64,000 bases of DNA. Source: Agapetus fuscipes. Its lineage: Eukaryota > Arthropoda > Insecta > Trichoptera > Glossosomatidae. Below, piece after piece: positions 41,141 to 51,357 of the stretch (within the stretch, counting starts at the first letter, position 1; every line of letters begins with the position of its first letter). The stretch covers positions 10,726,001 through 10,790,000 of the forward strand of contig OX637353.1 of the NCBI GenBank assembly GCA_951799405.1. Reading direction: 5' to 3'. The notes beneath the pieces are model-generated. The model made no database searches, was not told the origin of the DNA, and worked only from the letters and a program-made list of their open reading frames with translations. The position numbers and the translations under genes are program-made.

Positions 41141-41716
41141 TTAAAGGGTGGGAGTAGTGGAGGGTGGGAGGGGTGAGGAAGGGAACAGAGCGCTGGGATT
41201 GTTGGTGACAGATTTATTATTATTTCTAGGAAACAAGGTCAGGAGAGGAGATGGATTAGGTATCAGAAAGTTATTTAGCAAGGAATTGACAGTACTTGAA
41301 TTTTTATTAATTTCTATGGTCTCGAGAGCTGTTAAAGTCGGTCTGTATGTGTTTGTGTGAAGAAGTTTGATTGTATGTTTATTAAAAGTATGTCCTGATT
41401 CTATGATGTGGTTGGCAAACTCGGAGAAATTATTATTAGATAGACAACGCCTATGTTCGTCCATTCTAATTTTTAAACTTCTACAAGTCTGCCCAATGTA
41501 TACTTTATTACAGTCGCCACACCGAACTTCGTATACTCCACATTTTTGTAAAATGTCCATTTTCGATTTAGAATTACAAAGTAAGTTTCCCAATTTATTA
41601 TTGGTGTAAAACGCAGGTCTGATAGAGTCGGGTAGAATTTTGGAGATTTTGGAAGAAATTTCACCCAAGAATAGTCTGTTCCCTTCCTCACCCCTCCCAC
41701 CCTCCACTACTCCCAC
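41141..41716 (-). pseudogene. GIY-YIG endonuclease domain of a Penelope-like element
   Basis: Frame of 191 codons on the minus strand. From residue 59: CGVYEVRCGDCNKVYIGQTC (GVY 60-62, YIG 73-75), then R84 and EH 87-88 in KIRMDEHRRC, and E132 in TALETIEINK. These are the GIY-YIG catalytic positions. The C-C-C/H-H pattern around them is usual for Penelope-like endonucleases, which cut the target before reverse transcription. Residues 1-14 are encoded by the inverted arm and are not part of the original protein; genuine sequence starts at about residue 15 (41674). The upstream RT is lost. The stop lies in the left arm. Confidence 0.9.
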
Positions 41717-41773
41717 CCTTTAAAAGAATGTTACACTAATTTATATTTTATTTTATTTAGTCAGTAATATTTT

Positions 41774-41814
41774 GTACCTGATGATGGAAACATTGTTTCC
41801 GAAACCGGTCGTAC
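41774..41814 (+). ncRNA. Hammerhead ribozyme motif, right arm
   Basis: Stem I GTAC (41774-41777) with GTAC (41811-41814); core CTGATGA 41778-41784; stem II GGAAAC/GTTTCC (41786-41791, 41795-41800) with ATT loop; GAAA 41801-41804; self-complementary ACCGGT 41804-41809 in the stem III position; cleavage triplet GTC 41808-41810. All core positions fit. Hammerheads of this minimal form, needing dimers through stem III, are known from Penelope-like elements. Confidence 0.85.
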
Positions 41815-41937
41815 ATTATTAAATTTTACTCGCCCCGTAACCTTATACAATTTGTTTTTTATTTTTAATTTTAATTTTTTAAAAATGAAAGGTTACAAAG
41901 TGAATGCCTCATCAATTAATCAAATATATATTGTCTG

Positions 41938-42195
41938 TAACTGTAACTGTTACTCTGTCACCATTCCGTTAGGGGTGGCCAGAGCCTCTGCAGAGCTGCC
42001 TTCATTTCTTCCTATCCTAACATACCTCTTTCAATTCATTCATATTCATCACCTTTTTCATGTATTTTCTTCTTTTAATCTCACTTTGTATAGCCCATTA
42101 TTTCACAATCTCCTCAATCTGATTACTCCACACTGTTCTCGGTTGTCTCTTACTTCTTTTTCCTTTCACCCTTCCTCTGTATATATTTTACATAC
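41938..42195 (-). mobile_element. RTE-1 3' fragment
   Basis: Tail TTACAG units at 41939-41960, terminus GGCCACCCCTAACGGAATGG (minus), then decayed codons for RSDQIEEIVK and KGKRSKRQPR-like residues. Confidence 0.8.
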
Positions 42196-42227
42196 ATACA
42201 TACAATTTTAAAAGTGTAATTTGTTTC

Positions 42228-42726
42228 GAATGTTCCTTGCTTATAGGTTGGTATGCGGCTGACTACCCATGCTGTAGAAAATGGTTCACTTTGCCAATGT
42301 CACCCCTGTACCAGGGATGGTCACCAAGAGTTGCAGGGTGTATATCCATTTGACATTGGGTTTTTATATTGTAGGTCCACATGCGGCACGTGTTAGCTCG
42401 AACTTATACATGTCTGCTTGTGGGAATGCGCTTGATATGAATCTTAAATGATATCGCACGCTTAATCATAAAGAGCAATAACTAAAAAATTGTAAAAATC
42501 GAGATTTTGTAATAAAAATCTATAACAGTGCGAGAAAATAGGTAGAATGCGACAGCCGTTCAATTTGGACGAATTTGAACGAGATAAAAAAATCCGTCGC
42601 CTTTTTCATTCCATACGGGTTGTCTGAACTTCAAACGTGATTTCCCAACATTCTTATTTTTTTAGTTATTGCTCTTTATTATTAAGCGTGCCATATATAT
42701 CTTTGCAACTTAGATTAGATTAGATT
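42228..42726 (+). mobile_element. R1/RTE-2 3' end split by MITE M6
   Basis: From GTTCCTTGCTTATAGGTTGG to TCTTAAATGATA, resumed at 42694 with TATATATCTTTGCAACTTAG and a (GATTA)3 tail. Confidence 0.85.
42454..42693. mobile_element. MITE M6, TA target (Tc1/mariner-like)
   Basis: Inverted ends TCGCACGCTTAATCATAAAG and (complement) TGGCACGCTTAATAATAAAG, continuing AGCAATAACTAAAAAA; about 36 bp. 240 bp long, flanked by TA, within the known R1 sequence AAATGATATATATC. TA targets are the mark of Tc1/mariner elements. Confidence 0.85.
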
Positions 42727-43067
42727 CGTTAAGATATTTTCTAGTCCCCAGATATCATAAGTCGATGGCGCTCAGCGCCCGAGGCAATAAAGCCCAGCGA
42801 GATCGCGGCCCGTAAAGCTCGTCTGTGCGCGGGGTGACCGGGCCATGAATATTTGATTTGGCGCAATAAAAAAATACATCATATTTCTGTTGTGCGACGG
42901 AACACTGTCGTATTCACATGCTCGCCACTGAAATGCGCATCCGTCAACAACGCAAACAGGCTGTGTTTGATGGAAGGTTTGATGGGAAAATCGTACTGAA
43001 CACAAATATGTATGTACTTATTCATAGACCCAATAACATGAGCAAACCATTGGGAAATAAGGAAAAA
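42727..43067. other. GC-richer island after the duplication
   Basis: 42765-42860 has CGCTCAGCGCCCGAGGC and CCGGGCCATGAATATTTG. 42900-43060 is unassigned. Confidence 0.35.
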
Positions 43068-43120
43068 CTCCCCTTCGGTTGGTGTAAGGCCGGCCCCCTT
43101 TTCTGTGAAACTAAATTCCA
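43068..43120 (+). mobile_element. SINE-B scrap
   Basis: CCCCTTCGGTTGGTGTAAGG and CCGGCCCCCTTTTCTGTG from the SINE-B centre. Confidence 0.5.
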
Positions 43121-43139
43121 CACTTTTTTTTTTTAATGG

Positions 43140-43500
43140 ATTTGTAAAGAGAAATGCAATTCACCAACATATTATGCCTGGCCAGAAACAGTTATTAATA
43201 TTATTTGAAAATTCAAATGGATAAAACATAGTTTTAAATCACTTTTTTTTTTGTGCTCGAAAATTTTCGCCTAATGAGGCATCTTCAGGAGTTATTAATA
43301 TCATCAATTAATAATTCATTATTGTTTATTTTAATGCATTGTTAATTAATAATTATCCACTGACATCTGTTGAACCAGGATCAAAGTTATGGTCAAATGA
43401 CCCAAACGGGGATCGAACCAACGTTATTCCATTCCAAATACGCTAGAAAGATCAGCCCACTTGGCCCCCTCGGCTATAACACCGACAAAGATAGCTCGGA
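43140..43500 (-). mobile_element. SINE-C with nested hammerhead element
   Basis: Minus strand: ATAGCCGAGGGGGCCAAGTG (A-box region), GTTGGTTCGATCCCCG (B box), GACCATAACTTTGATCCTGG, TTCAACAGATGTCAGTGG, and TTCTGGCCAGGCATAATATG at the far end. Split by 43202-43289. Confidence 0.75.
43202..43289 (-). ncRNA. 88-bp hammerhead-like element, 12-bp duplication
   Basis: Flanked by AGTTATTAATAT at 43190-43201 and 43290-43301. Minus strand begins CCTGAAGA, stem II GCCT/AGGC, GAAA, then AATTTTCGAGCAC. The first strand of stem I is lost at the 5' end, so this copy could not cleave as it stands. Confidence 0.75.
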
Positions 43501-43640
43501 GACAACGCAGTAAGAAGTTAGCAAAAGGCCGGCCATCTTATCTGTAAAAATAAAAAGGTTCCTCGAAGACATCACAGTAAGAAGTTACGCGTTGCAGCTC
43601 AGTTGCACTACATGTTAAGCTTGGTTGCGTTGTTCATAGG
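43486..43640 (+). mobile_element. SINE-B rearranged scraps
   Basis: GATAGCTCGGAGACAACGCA, AAGGCCGGCCATCTTATCTG, then ACAGTAAGAAGTTACGCG and AAGCTTGGTTGCGTTG; pieces of SINE-B in partly repeated order. Confidence 0.5.
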
Positions 43641-44789
43641 GAAAGAGTTTTCGGTAAAAAAATTCGGTACTTAATTTATCTTAAAAACAAAGATCATACT
43701 CGAAACATGGAAAATCGTTACCTACCTCCTTTTTAGATTTTCCCAAAACATTTGATTTAACCCATCTCGAACAAATAGAATAATATCAAATACAATTACC
43801 TACTTGACTATTTTTTTCTAGGGAAACTTATTATTGCTCTAAAACACACACACACACACAACTAATCATATTCGTAGCAATATTTACTAACCAATGAGGT
43901 AAGTGGGGTGCATGAAACTCGTACCTAGAAAGGGGTAGGGGGGCTCAGCGGAGGCATATCCACGTATCCACCCCAAAATCCATGAAACTATCCGGCCAAT
44001 GATTGTGGGGGCAGTATTATTGAATTAAGCCACGGATACTGCGTTCCCAATCATTCCATTTTTCAATTGAATGACGTCATACATCTGTAAACGTCAATTA
44101 TGAAATGAAAATAATAATGGAACTGTGCATTTTTTGGCAGTTTCGATTCGCAGTTGGTGCACATGCAATGTTAGATCAAGTATAAAACATTTACACAAAC
44201 TTCACCTCGATCGCGTAAAATAAAATAAAAACGGAAACTACATCACTCACTAGGGGTGCTTTTGTATATTTCATACATTATCCTGTTTATGTGATCGAGG
44301 GAGTTTGTGGACATATTTTATAGGTATGTATTTTTTAATTACACTGGCGGTACCCTAATGGGCGTAATTTAATTACATTTGATGTGAAACAAATCAAAGT
44401 GAACATTGAAAAATAATAACATCAATGGCATTATTTTTTTTCAGTAAAATTTCGTTTTGATGGAATTACTATATCGAATCTATGGTAATATATAACTTTT
44501 TACGAGCAAAAATGGTTTAATCAAATTAATAATACAAAAATATTCATTATTTGTACCTAGTAGGTAGTAGGTACGAGTACATACATAAAGCTTTAATTTG
44601 ATGTGGTTTTCCTTACAAAATCTTAGGTTTATTATTTTTTCGAAGTATGAAGGTACCTACTATCAATTAACTTTTAAAATACTGGAATTAATAAGAAAAA
44701 TAGTTTCTAAAATAATTAATGCTTCAATTTAATAATGAAAAAATCGTTTCAGAGACACTAAATTTCATTTGTGGTGATAATAAAAAATA
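43641..44789. other. No gene seen
   Basis: (CA)n of about 18 bp at 43844-43861. Otherwise no repeat and no convincing frame. GACGTCATACATCTGTAAACGTC at 44071-44093 is an imperfect palindrome containing a CRE-like TGACGTCA. Confidence 0.4.
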
Positions 44790-45277
44790 CTGTAACTGTA
44801 ACTGTAACTCTGTCGCCATTCCGCTAGGGGTGGCCAGAGCCTCTGCAGAGTTGTCTCCATTTTTTCCTATCCTTACATACCTCTTTCAATTCATTCATAT
44901 CCATCACCTTTTTCATGCATTTTCTTCTTTTACGCTCACTTTGTATATCCCATTATTTCACAATCTCCTCAATCTGATCACTCCATACTTTTCTCGGTCG
45001 TCCCTTCCCTCTTTTTCCTTTCACACTTTCTTTGTATACATACTTTGTCAGTCTATCATCATTCATTCTTTCCACATGTCCAAACCATCTCATCACATTC
45101 TTTTGTACCTTAACTTTCACATCCTCTTTCAAATTACATTCTTTTTTTACCCATTCATTCCTAACTCTATCCCTCAGAGTTTTTTCTGTCATACTTCTCA
45201 AATGCTTCATTTCCACCGTACATACTTTACTCATTTCGCTATCTTTCACTGTCCATGCTTCACTTCCATACAACATG
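44790..45277 (-). pseudogene. RTE-1, 5'-truncated
   Basis: Minus strand: LYGSEAWTVKDSEMSKVCTV, HLRSMTEKTLRDRVRNEWVK, KNVMRWFGHVERM, KGKRGKGRPRKVW, then frame loss and the terminus GGCCACCCCTAGCGGAATGG with a (TTACAG)3 tail at 44790-44808. Its codons match the 59 kb copy closely and retain the frame that copy lost at 59.39 kb. Confidence 0.88.
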
Positions 45278-48274
45278 TAAAAAATACATGTAAGTAATTA
45301 TACTTTTAAATAACCCATAATTAAATTTTATCACCATTTTTCAATGACCATTTTCAGAAGAGATTTGCAGTAATAATTACCATAAAAAACTACGTCTCTT
45401 ACATAGAAAAGCTATGAAAATTATTTAGATTTTTTATCGCTTTATTTTACTTTATTGTTCAAAAAGGCTGGGTTAAATTGAAACAATACTTTTACCTACT
45501 GAACTAAAATTTGAAAATGTATTTTTTTTAAATTAATTAAAATTTCATATATTTGTATGAAAAAGAAAATGTCATTAGAAGACTGGGTTTAAGAAATTTA
45601 ATTACTTTTACACAGAGAGTGGCATTAATTAAAGTTTGTCTTACTTCTGGGCGATAAATCCAGATTCAGGAAATTAATTAGCGAGTATGAAACGGTTCAC
45701 AACAAAGTAAACTCGTCAGTTTATCTCATTAATATCAATCGATCGTCTAATTACACTTTGTTGGGATGTAATTAAAAATCCGAGTGGCGGCGGGAAAAGC
45801 GTAATTATGGCCTGACAACCGGCTTCTGTTCCACGACAAACAGAGACAGAGAGTGCGCGCGCAAGCAAGACAGACAAGGAAGGCACATGTGGGGGAAAGC
45901 AATCACCGTACCCCGGCATAAAACATTGCGTAAACACAAAACATCCACAAAAACTAAAACGCACAACAGAGGCAGTGCTCTATAATTCATAAATTTATAT
46001 TTTTACGTGATGTTTGAGTATTTACGCAACGTTTTACACTCGGGGTGCTGATCTAAAACAACCAGTCGCGGGACGAACGTCAAAGTGAGCGCATGTCTCT
46101 CTAAACGAAAAAAAATTCAAAAAAACATCGTATCCAATTTAAACTTGTGTGTTTTGAACTGAAAAACAAATATACTCAAATAAAAGTGTTAAATATTGTT
46201 TGATTTGGATTTAAAACGTCATCGAAATAATATGATTGTGATAGTTAAGAATTGAAAAAAATAAAAATTAATTAGATTTAGTTTACAAGTTTTTTTTATT
46301 TTTAATGAACGCAGTGGATTGACAGCGAGTGATTTTTATTGGGCAATTACTCCGCGTTTGCCTTGTCGCAATTATATTTTATGACACTGAGCTGGAAGGG
46401 CCCGCGTTTTTACTTTACGTTGTTCTGGAAAGTTCTTTAATTAACGCTCCCTCCCCCACTCCACACCCACCTACCCCACATCCCACCCCCAACCTCCAGT
46501 TGCGATAAATTGAATTTGAATAAATGAATTTGCGCTGAACGCTTAATTAAGGTAATTGGTCATTCTGACTTGATTCCGGATAATGCCGGTTCGGCCATTC
46601 TGACATTTGATTTTAATTGCTTCTTTGTCATAACTGGTATTTTGATTTTTCTCGTGTTAATTGAGTGGACCGAGTGTTGCCATCGAGACAGGTGTTGTTT
46701 TTGTTGTGGTTTTTTTTTGGGTGAACCTTTGAATGTGTACGCGCTAAGTGTCCCACAAAAACACATTTTTGCCTCCTGGATCTCCTCAGCTTGTAGAGTG
46801 CAAAGGATTCCAAGTTTGGGACAATATTGAAGGACTTGTCACACAAAAAAGGTAAGATTTTTGTTTATCATTTCTACTAAACGAAATTTTAAACTAATTA
46901 GTTTTTGGGTTAAGGATGAGTAGGTACAAGTTGTTAATGTACAACCACCCCTTAACCAAATACAAAGTATTAATTTAAAGCTCTCCTCATTTTTTTTTTA
47001 TTCTGATAATCTACACTGTTCAGGGATTTTATATCCTGTATCTTATAAATATTTTTAAAAAACTAACACGTACATTGATTTTTTATTTATTTTTTCATGT
47101 AAGTTTTCATGTAATTACTTGTGTATTTGTTTTCTGTTTCGGATGCCGGAATTCGATTCTTAGGGTGTTTGTTGCTTTGATAAATAGCCTTTAGAATGAT
47201 TTCTGCTCATGAGAGCGAAACGTCGGCAGATTATAAATAAGAAGCAAATAGACCACGGGTTACTCGAAAAAAAACACAAAAGCAATTTGTAAAATTATTT
47301 CATGTTACGATATTTTTTCATAATTTTAAATATAAATAAATCAGAGCCTGTTTGAAAACACGTAAAAAACTTCACCGCTAATAAAGTGATAACGTAAGAT
47401 GGGTTCTCTTACTTACACTGTACTAACAAATAGTTGTACAATGCTTCTTTTCAAGGATAAAACAATAAGAAGTTAATTATGAAATGTGCAACTTAAATTA
47501 TATTCGTCTAATTGCTTAAATCAACTTTGATCAAACGTAATTATTTTTTACGTGTTCTTTTACAAATCGCTGCGATTCATAAAAATAATTAAAGTTTGAA
47601 TAAATTGTTTTCATTAGCGTTCATATATTAACGTTAAATTTACATTCATGATGCCAATATGAGCCGAGGCAGTTGTTTGTAATCAATTATAATAAAACAA
47701 TATTATTACGTTAATTGATTTAATTTTAAAGGCAATTTAATTAAAATTAAAATTTAATTAAAAATGCAACAATGCCTAATGGTTTCCTTTTGTTGTTCGC
47801 TTTATTGTAATCAATGCAACATTGAATTAAAAGAGATATTATGTATTCTTTAATGGCGATTGTAATTGCATAATAAAACCATTAATTAAATATTCAAAAC
47901 AATTTAAAAGCGGGGGTAATAAGATAGGTAGAAATATAATTATCTTTTATTATGTTTATTTTTACAAAATAAACTTTTAAAAATAAAACCATACCCTTTT
48001 TGATTATTCATTTAAATAAATTTATATTTTTATTTTCATTGCAAAACTTACTAATTATTTTTCTAAAGAGATTTTATTTATTTTTAAACTGAATTTAAAA
48101 GGATCTGAACAAAACTGTCAACTAATTAATTATATGCAATTATTGATCGAAAAAGATTTTTTTTACTTATTTTTTTATTGCTTCTCCAGGATGATGTATT
48201 TTAGTTGTTATGATTGTATCAATTTTGTGTACGCTTGATAAATTCAAACGCTTGGACAGTTTTCTTGATTCCAC
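45278..48274. other. Longest repeat-poor stretch; possible conserved non-coding DNA
   Basis: No family from elsewhere in the window except a decayed hammerhead-like motif at 47196-47236 (TCTGC, GAGAGCGAAACGTCGGCAGA). Dense ATTA/TAATTA words at 47560-47920. C-rich run at 46448-46500. AAAAAAGGTAAGAT at 46845-46858 is a good splice donor. No frame is convincing as an exon. Confidence 0.35.
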
Positions 48275-48342
48275 TCGAGACCATTAGGAATGCATGTAAT
48301 ATGAATCATAAATGTGATAAATCTTTGCAGCTAAGATTAAAA
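48275..48342 (+). mobile_element. R1 3' scrap
   Basis: AGGAATGCATGTAATATGAA, TTTGCAGCTAAGATT. Confidence 0.5.
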
Positions 48343-48854
48343 CGCGATCGAGGGGAGTTAACCCAATGTTTTATACTCGGAACTCACCACAAAAACAGTT
48401 TTAAAATTAATTTAAAATGAGGGTTTAATTATATTGCCCCTCTTTATAACTGTATCATTTTTTTATTGAATAAAATCAGGGTCCATTCACTGATATTTCG
48501 TTCAATATTGTTTGGTTAATTTTCCCGCCTTTGTTATTATGTCACCCTCATACTTTTTACAATTTAGTTTGATTTTTTATATAATTCATTTTGTTTTTTT
48601 TTTCAAAAAACGTGATGAAGCAATAAGTTATTAGACAGGTGTATGTTTTTTTGCTTGAACTGTTAAATATTTCATTCTTTTTTACCTTAGTAGGTACTTA
48701 TTTGACCTGTTTATTGGATTATTCAATAAAAAAAATACTTAAAAAATGTACAATAAATAAATTATAATACGTTTTTATACTCGTATTTAGTGAAACATTG
48801 GTGTCGTTTGTTTTTTTTACAAATTGATTTACCTATTTTGCCTAGCCAGAAATA
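48343..48854. other. No gene seen
   Basis: Very AT-rich, unassigned. Confidence 0.4.
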
Positions 48855-49045
48855 GGTTTTTAATCATAATAAATTAATAATTCATATTTTAACATTGTAC
48901 TGAATTATTGATAAATAATTACCCAATGACATCTGTTGAACTAAGGTCAAATTTATTGTCGATGGGACACGGCGCAGGCGGGGCTTGAACTTGCGCTTGT
49001 CTCGATAACTTAAAGTCTTATCGCTTCGACCATGCCAGCGACAAA
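48855..49045 (-). mobile_element. SINE-C copy
   Basis: Minus strand: GTCGCTGGCATGGTCGAAGC (A box), AAGTTCAAGCCCCGCC (B box), TTAGTTCAACAGATGTCATT, GGTAATTATT, ending TTTCTGGCTAGGCAAAATAG. Confidence 0.75.
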
Positions 49046-49444
49046 AGCGAGTACACCTACCTACATATTTTTAAAATACAATTGCGAAAGAAGCATTAAA
49101 AATATATGGAAGGATAAATAATTAAAGTTTTCACAATTTCTATTATTCTATGCTCATTTTTAATACATAGATTGTGTATTTGTCTAGTATGCTAAGGTAA
49201 AATAAAATAAAAAATCAAAATACTGTCCCAAATTAAATGGGTAGGTACTTCCTTTTTGCAAATTTGTATTCCGACAACCTTTCAAAACATCAAATTGTAC
49301 CTGTCTATTAGGGGTGTCTACAGTTGAATACAATATTTTTGCACCCTTGGCGACAAATTTTGTTGACATTTCTGATTGCGCATGCCCAGCCACGTGTTCC
49401 TACCTTCCTTATCACCCCTACCACCAAGTATATCAAAGCATTTC
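49046..49444. other. No gene seen
   Basis: Unassigned. Confidence 0.4.
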
Positions 49445-49590
49445 AACCCTTAAACCCGGTATTTTCAACGTTAGTTAGCATATGTGACTTACAACTAATA
49501 AAAAAAACTACCCACACGATTGACATAAACGCGTCATTTTCCTTTTGTATAAAGTCGCTATGCTAACGTGGAAAATACCGGGCTTTAGTT
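49445..49590. mobile_element. MITE M2, complete
   Basis: AACCCGGTATTTTCAACGTT and, at the right, AACGTGGAAAATACCGGGCTT; subterminal ATATGTGACTT/AAGTCGCTAT. About 145 bp. Target duplication not clear. Confidence 0.7.
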
Positions 49591-49934
49591 TAGTTGCATG
49601 TACCTACATCCCTTGAATTTTTCTACACAAAACCCAAATTTAAACACTCAAGAAATGAAAGAAGTCGTTGGTGAATGATCTTTATTCTCAGTATGAAATA
49701 AGGCCCGAAAATTTTGTAGCTTTGAGAAATCATTCTACCTCTGTACTGTGCAAATGTAAAGTGACTCTGTGTCCGAACCGAATGTAACATAAATTGTGTA
49801 AAATAAATCACAGCAGTTTAAAAAAAATTATAACAATATACTTAAATTGTTCGCTCAAGCAATCCAGCTAGGTGACATCAGATTTTTTTGTTTGTGTTAA
49901 ATGTCCGGAATGAAATGGATTGTAGATCTTCTTA
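49591..49934. other. Unassigned; part shared with 63 kb
   Basis: AAATTGTGTAAAATAAATCA and CAGCAGTTT at 49792-49818 also occur at 63477-63503, so both may be ends of the same LTR-like repeat. Confidence 0.35.
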
Positions 49935-50210
49935 CAGTGCTTGTTATGTTTAACCACCATTTGATTTAAAGATGACCATTCAATCGAATGGTCTTTAGAA
50001 TGACATTCTACACAATCTGACCTAAGAAAAAAACGTAAAACACGATACTGTGAGAGTTGTTTTAAATATTTTTAAAATCAATTTCCAGTTTTCATAAGAC
50101 ACATTGGTACAGTACACATACAAACATCGCTCATGTGAAATATAACTTCTGTAAGGCACATAAGACAAAGGGGATGTACTAAGGGAAGTACTAAGGGGAC
50201 GAACTGATAA
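49935..50210 (+). mobile_element. MITE M3 copy
   Basis: CAGTGCTTGTTATG, CCATTTGATTTAAAGATGAC, ACATTCTACACAATCTGACC, TTGGTACAGTACACATACAA, ending ACTAAGGGGACGAACTG. The ACTAAGGG end word is duplicated. Confidence 0.75.
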
Positions 50211-51188
50211 CACAAATAATTTAAAAAAAACATCCATAAACTACACAATAACTCCTTGATATTTTTAGTGGTTCGCAATTATTTTGGCTTTGTCTTCTAC
50301 CGCCTTGTAAAGGGGAATGGAGAAGAGAAACCTCCACCCCTCAAATAAGGGTTTGTTATGCAAAATCCGCATCTGAGAGGGCGCTTAACAAGAGGCGAGA
50401 AGTCAGAGAAGGTTCTCGAAATGCCAACCTAGTATAAAATATTATACTCGTCAGGAAAAATGTTCAAAACCTAAATCTCTCAGTAGAAACGCTTTTAATC
50501 TTTTCTACTATTTTTTCGGTTTACGCAATTGTTGAGTATTTACACGATACTTTGTACTTGGGGTAGGTACAGTTCTCAGAAACATGAAACGTAATTGCCA
50601 ATTAAACGACAGAAAAATGTATAGCTTTGAGTTTGCAACCTCAATCAATTAGGTGACTGATGAATAAGTAATGTTATTAAATATTTTTTAAATAAGTTGT
50701 TTGACAAAAAAGAAGCAATGATTTGAGAGCATTTAATTCAGTTGGTGATGAAAGAAATAAATTAATTTATGTCTGTATAAAATGAGTTCCATAGAATAAA
50801 AGGTAGCAGTTTTTTTAATAAAAAATGAGATAGATATCAGATGCCATTTTCTATTTCATTATTCATTAAAAAAAAAAAAAAATCTACCTTTGGTTCTGTA
50901 CGACTTAAAAGTGACTTTAACAAAACTAACAAATCTTGTATTGATATTCTTACAAAATAAAATAACGCAGATTTTGATTTCAGTAATTAAATAAAATTAG
51001 GTTTTTCCTTTGATTATAATATTTAGGTAAATTAATTCTGTAAAATGTTTATATTCATGTTATAAATAAACTTAAAAACAACCGGGTAATTATGTGTTCA
51101 TACAAGTCTACATAATGAATCCATTAGTACCTACGTAATATGTAAAATCTTCAATGCCTATATAATTATCTATAAGATTTATATTATA
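50211..51188. other. No gene seen
   Basis: Unassigned AT-rich DNA; a less AT-rich patch at 50290-50430. Confidence 0.4.
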
Positions 51189-51226
51189 CTAGCAGACTGA
51201 CCGTGCTGCGCACGGTTGTCTGCTAG
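51189..51226. repeat. Short palindrome, possible transposon end
   Basis: CTAGCAGAC at 51189 and GTCTGCTAG at 51216 with CCGTG/CACGG inside; followed by GCCCTTCGGGC. CTAG-plus-CCG starts like this are common at ends of insect Helitron-like or other short elements. Confidence 0.4.
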
Positions 51227-51357
51227 GCCCTTCGGGCAGTGTCTGGCTTCTGCAATAATTTTTCCTCACACCTCCTTCATAGTAATTAAATGCTTTAAGA
51301 AGTAATTTGAAAAAAAAATTGCGGTAAAAGGGTTATTTAGTTCTTTCATGTTCTGAG

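Larger units (their letters stand above)
40984..41920 (-). mobile_element. Penelope-like element fragment with inverted 3' ends
   Basis: Flanked by CAAATATATATT at 40972-40983 and 41921-41932 (12 bp). Inverted arms 40982-41189 and 41675-41882, 208 bp each with no indel seen, surround 485 bp coding for a GIY-YIG endonuclease. Each arm holds a hammerhead ribozyme motif. The empty duplicate at 32945-32965 (CAGATATATATTG) shows a single target copy. The RT domain is missing (5' truncation). Confidence 0.9.

Noticed and set aside
41141..41360. Separate plus-strand gene starting MGVVEGGRGE
   Set aside because: The same start appears on both strands because the arms are inverted copies; the real coding sequence is the GIY-YIG frame on the minus strand.
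46570..46830. 86-codon Cys-rich frame before a donor-like site
   Set aside because: No signal peptide, homologous motif or splice acceptor I can support; noted only as a possible non-coding exon.
47196..47236. Active hammerhead ribozyme
   Set aside because: Stem I and GCGAAACGTC are present, but the CTGANGA box is changed (CTCATGA), so activity is not supported.
51189..51226. Helitron terminus
   Set aside because: Only a short palindrome; the other end cannot be located, so the class is left open.
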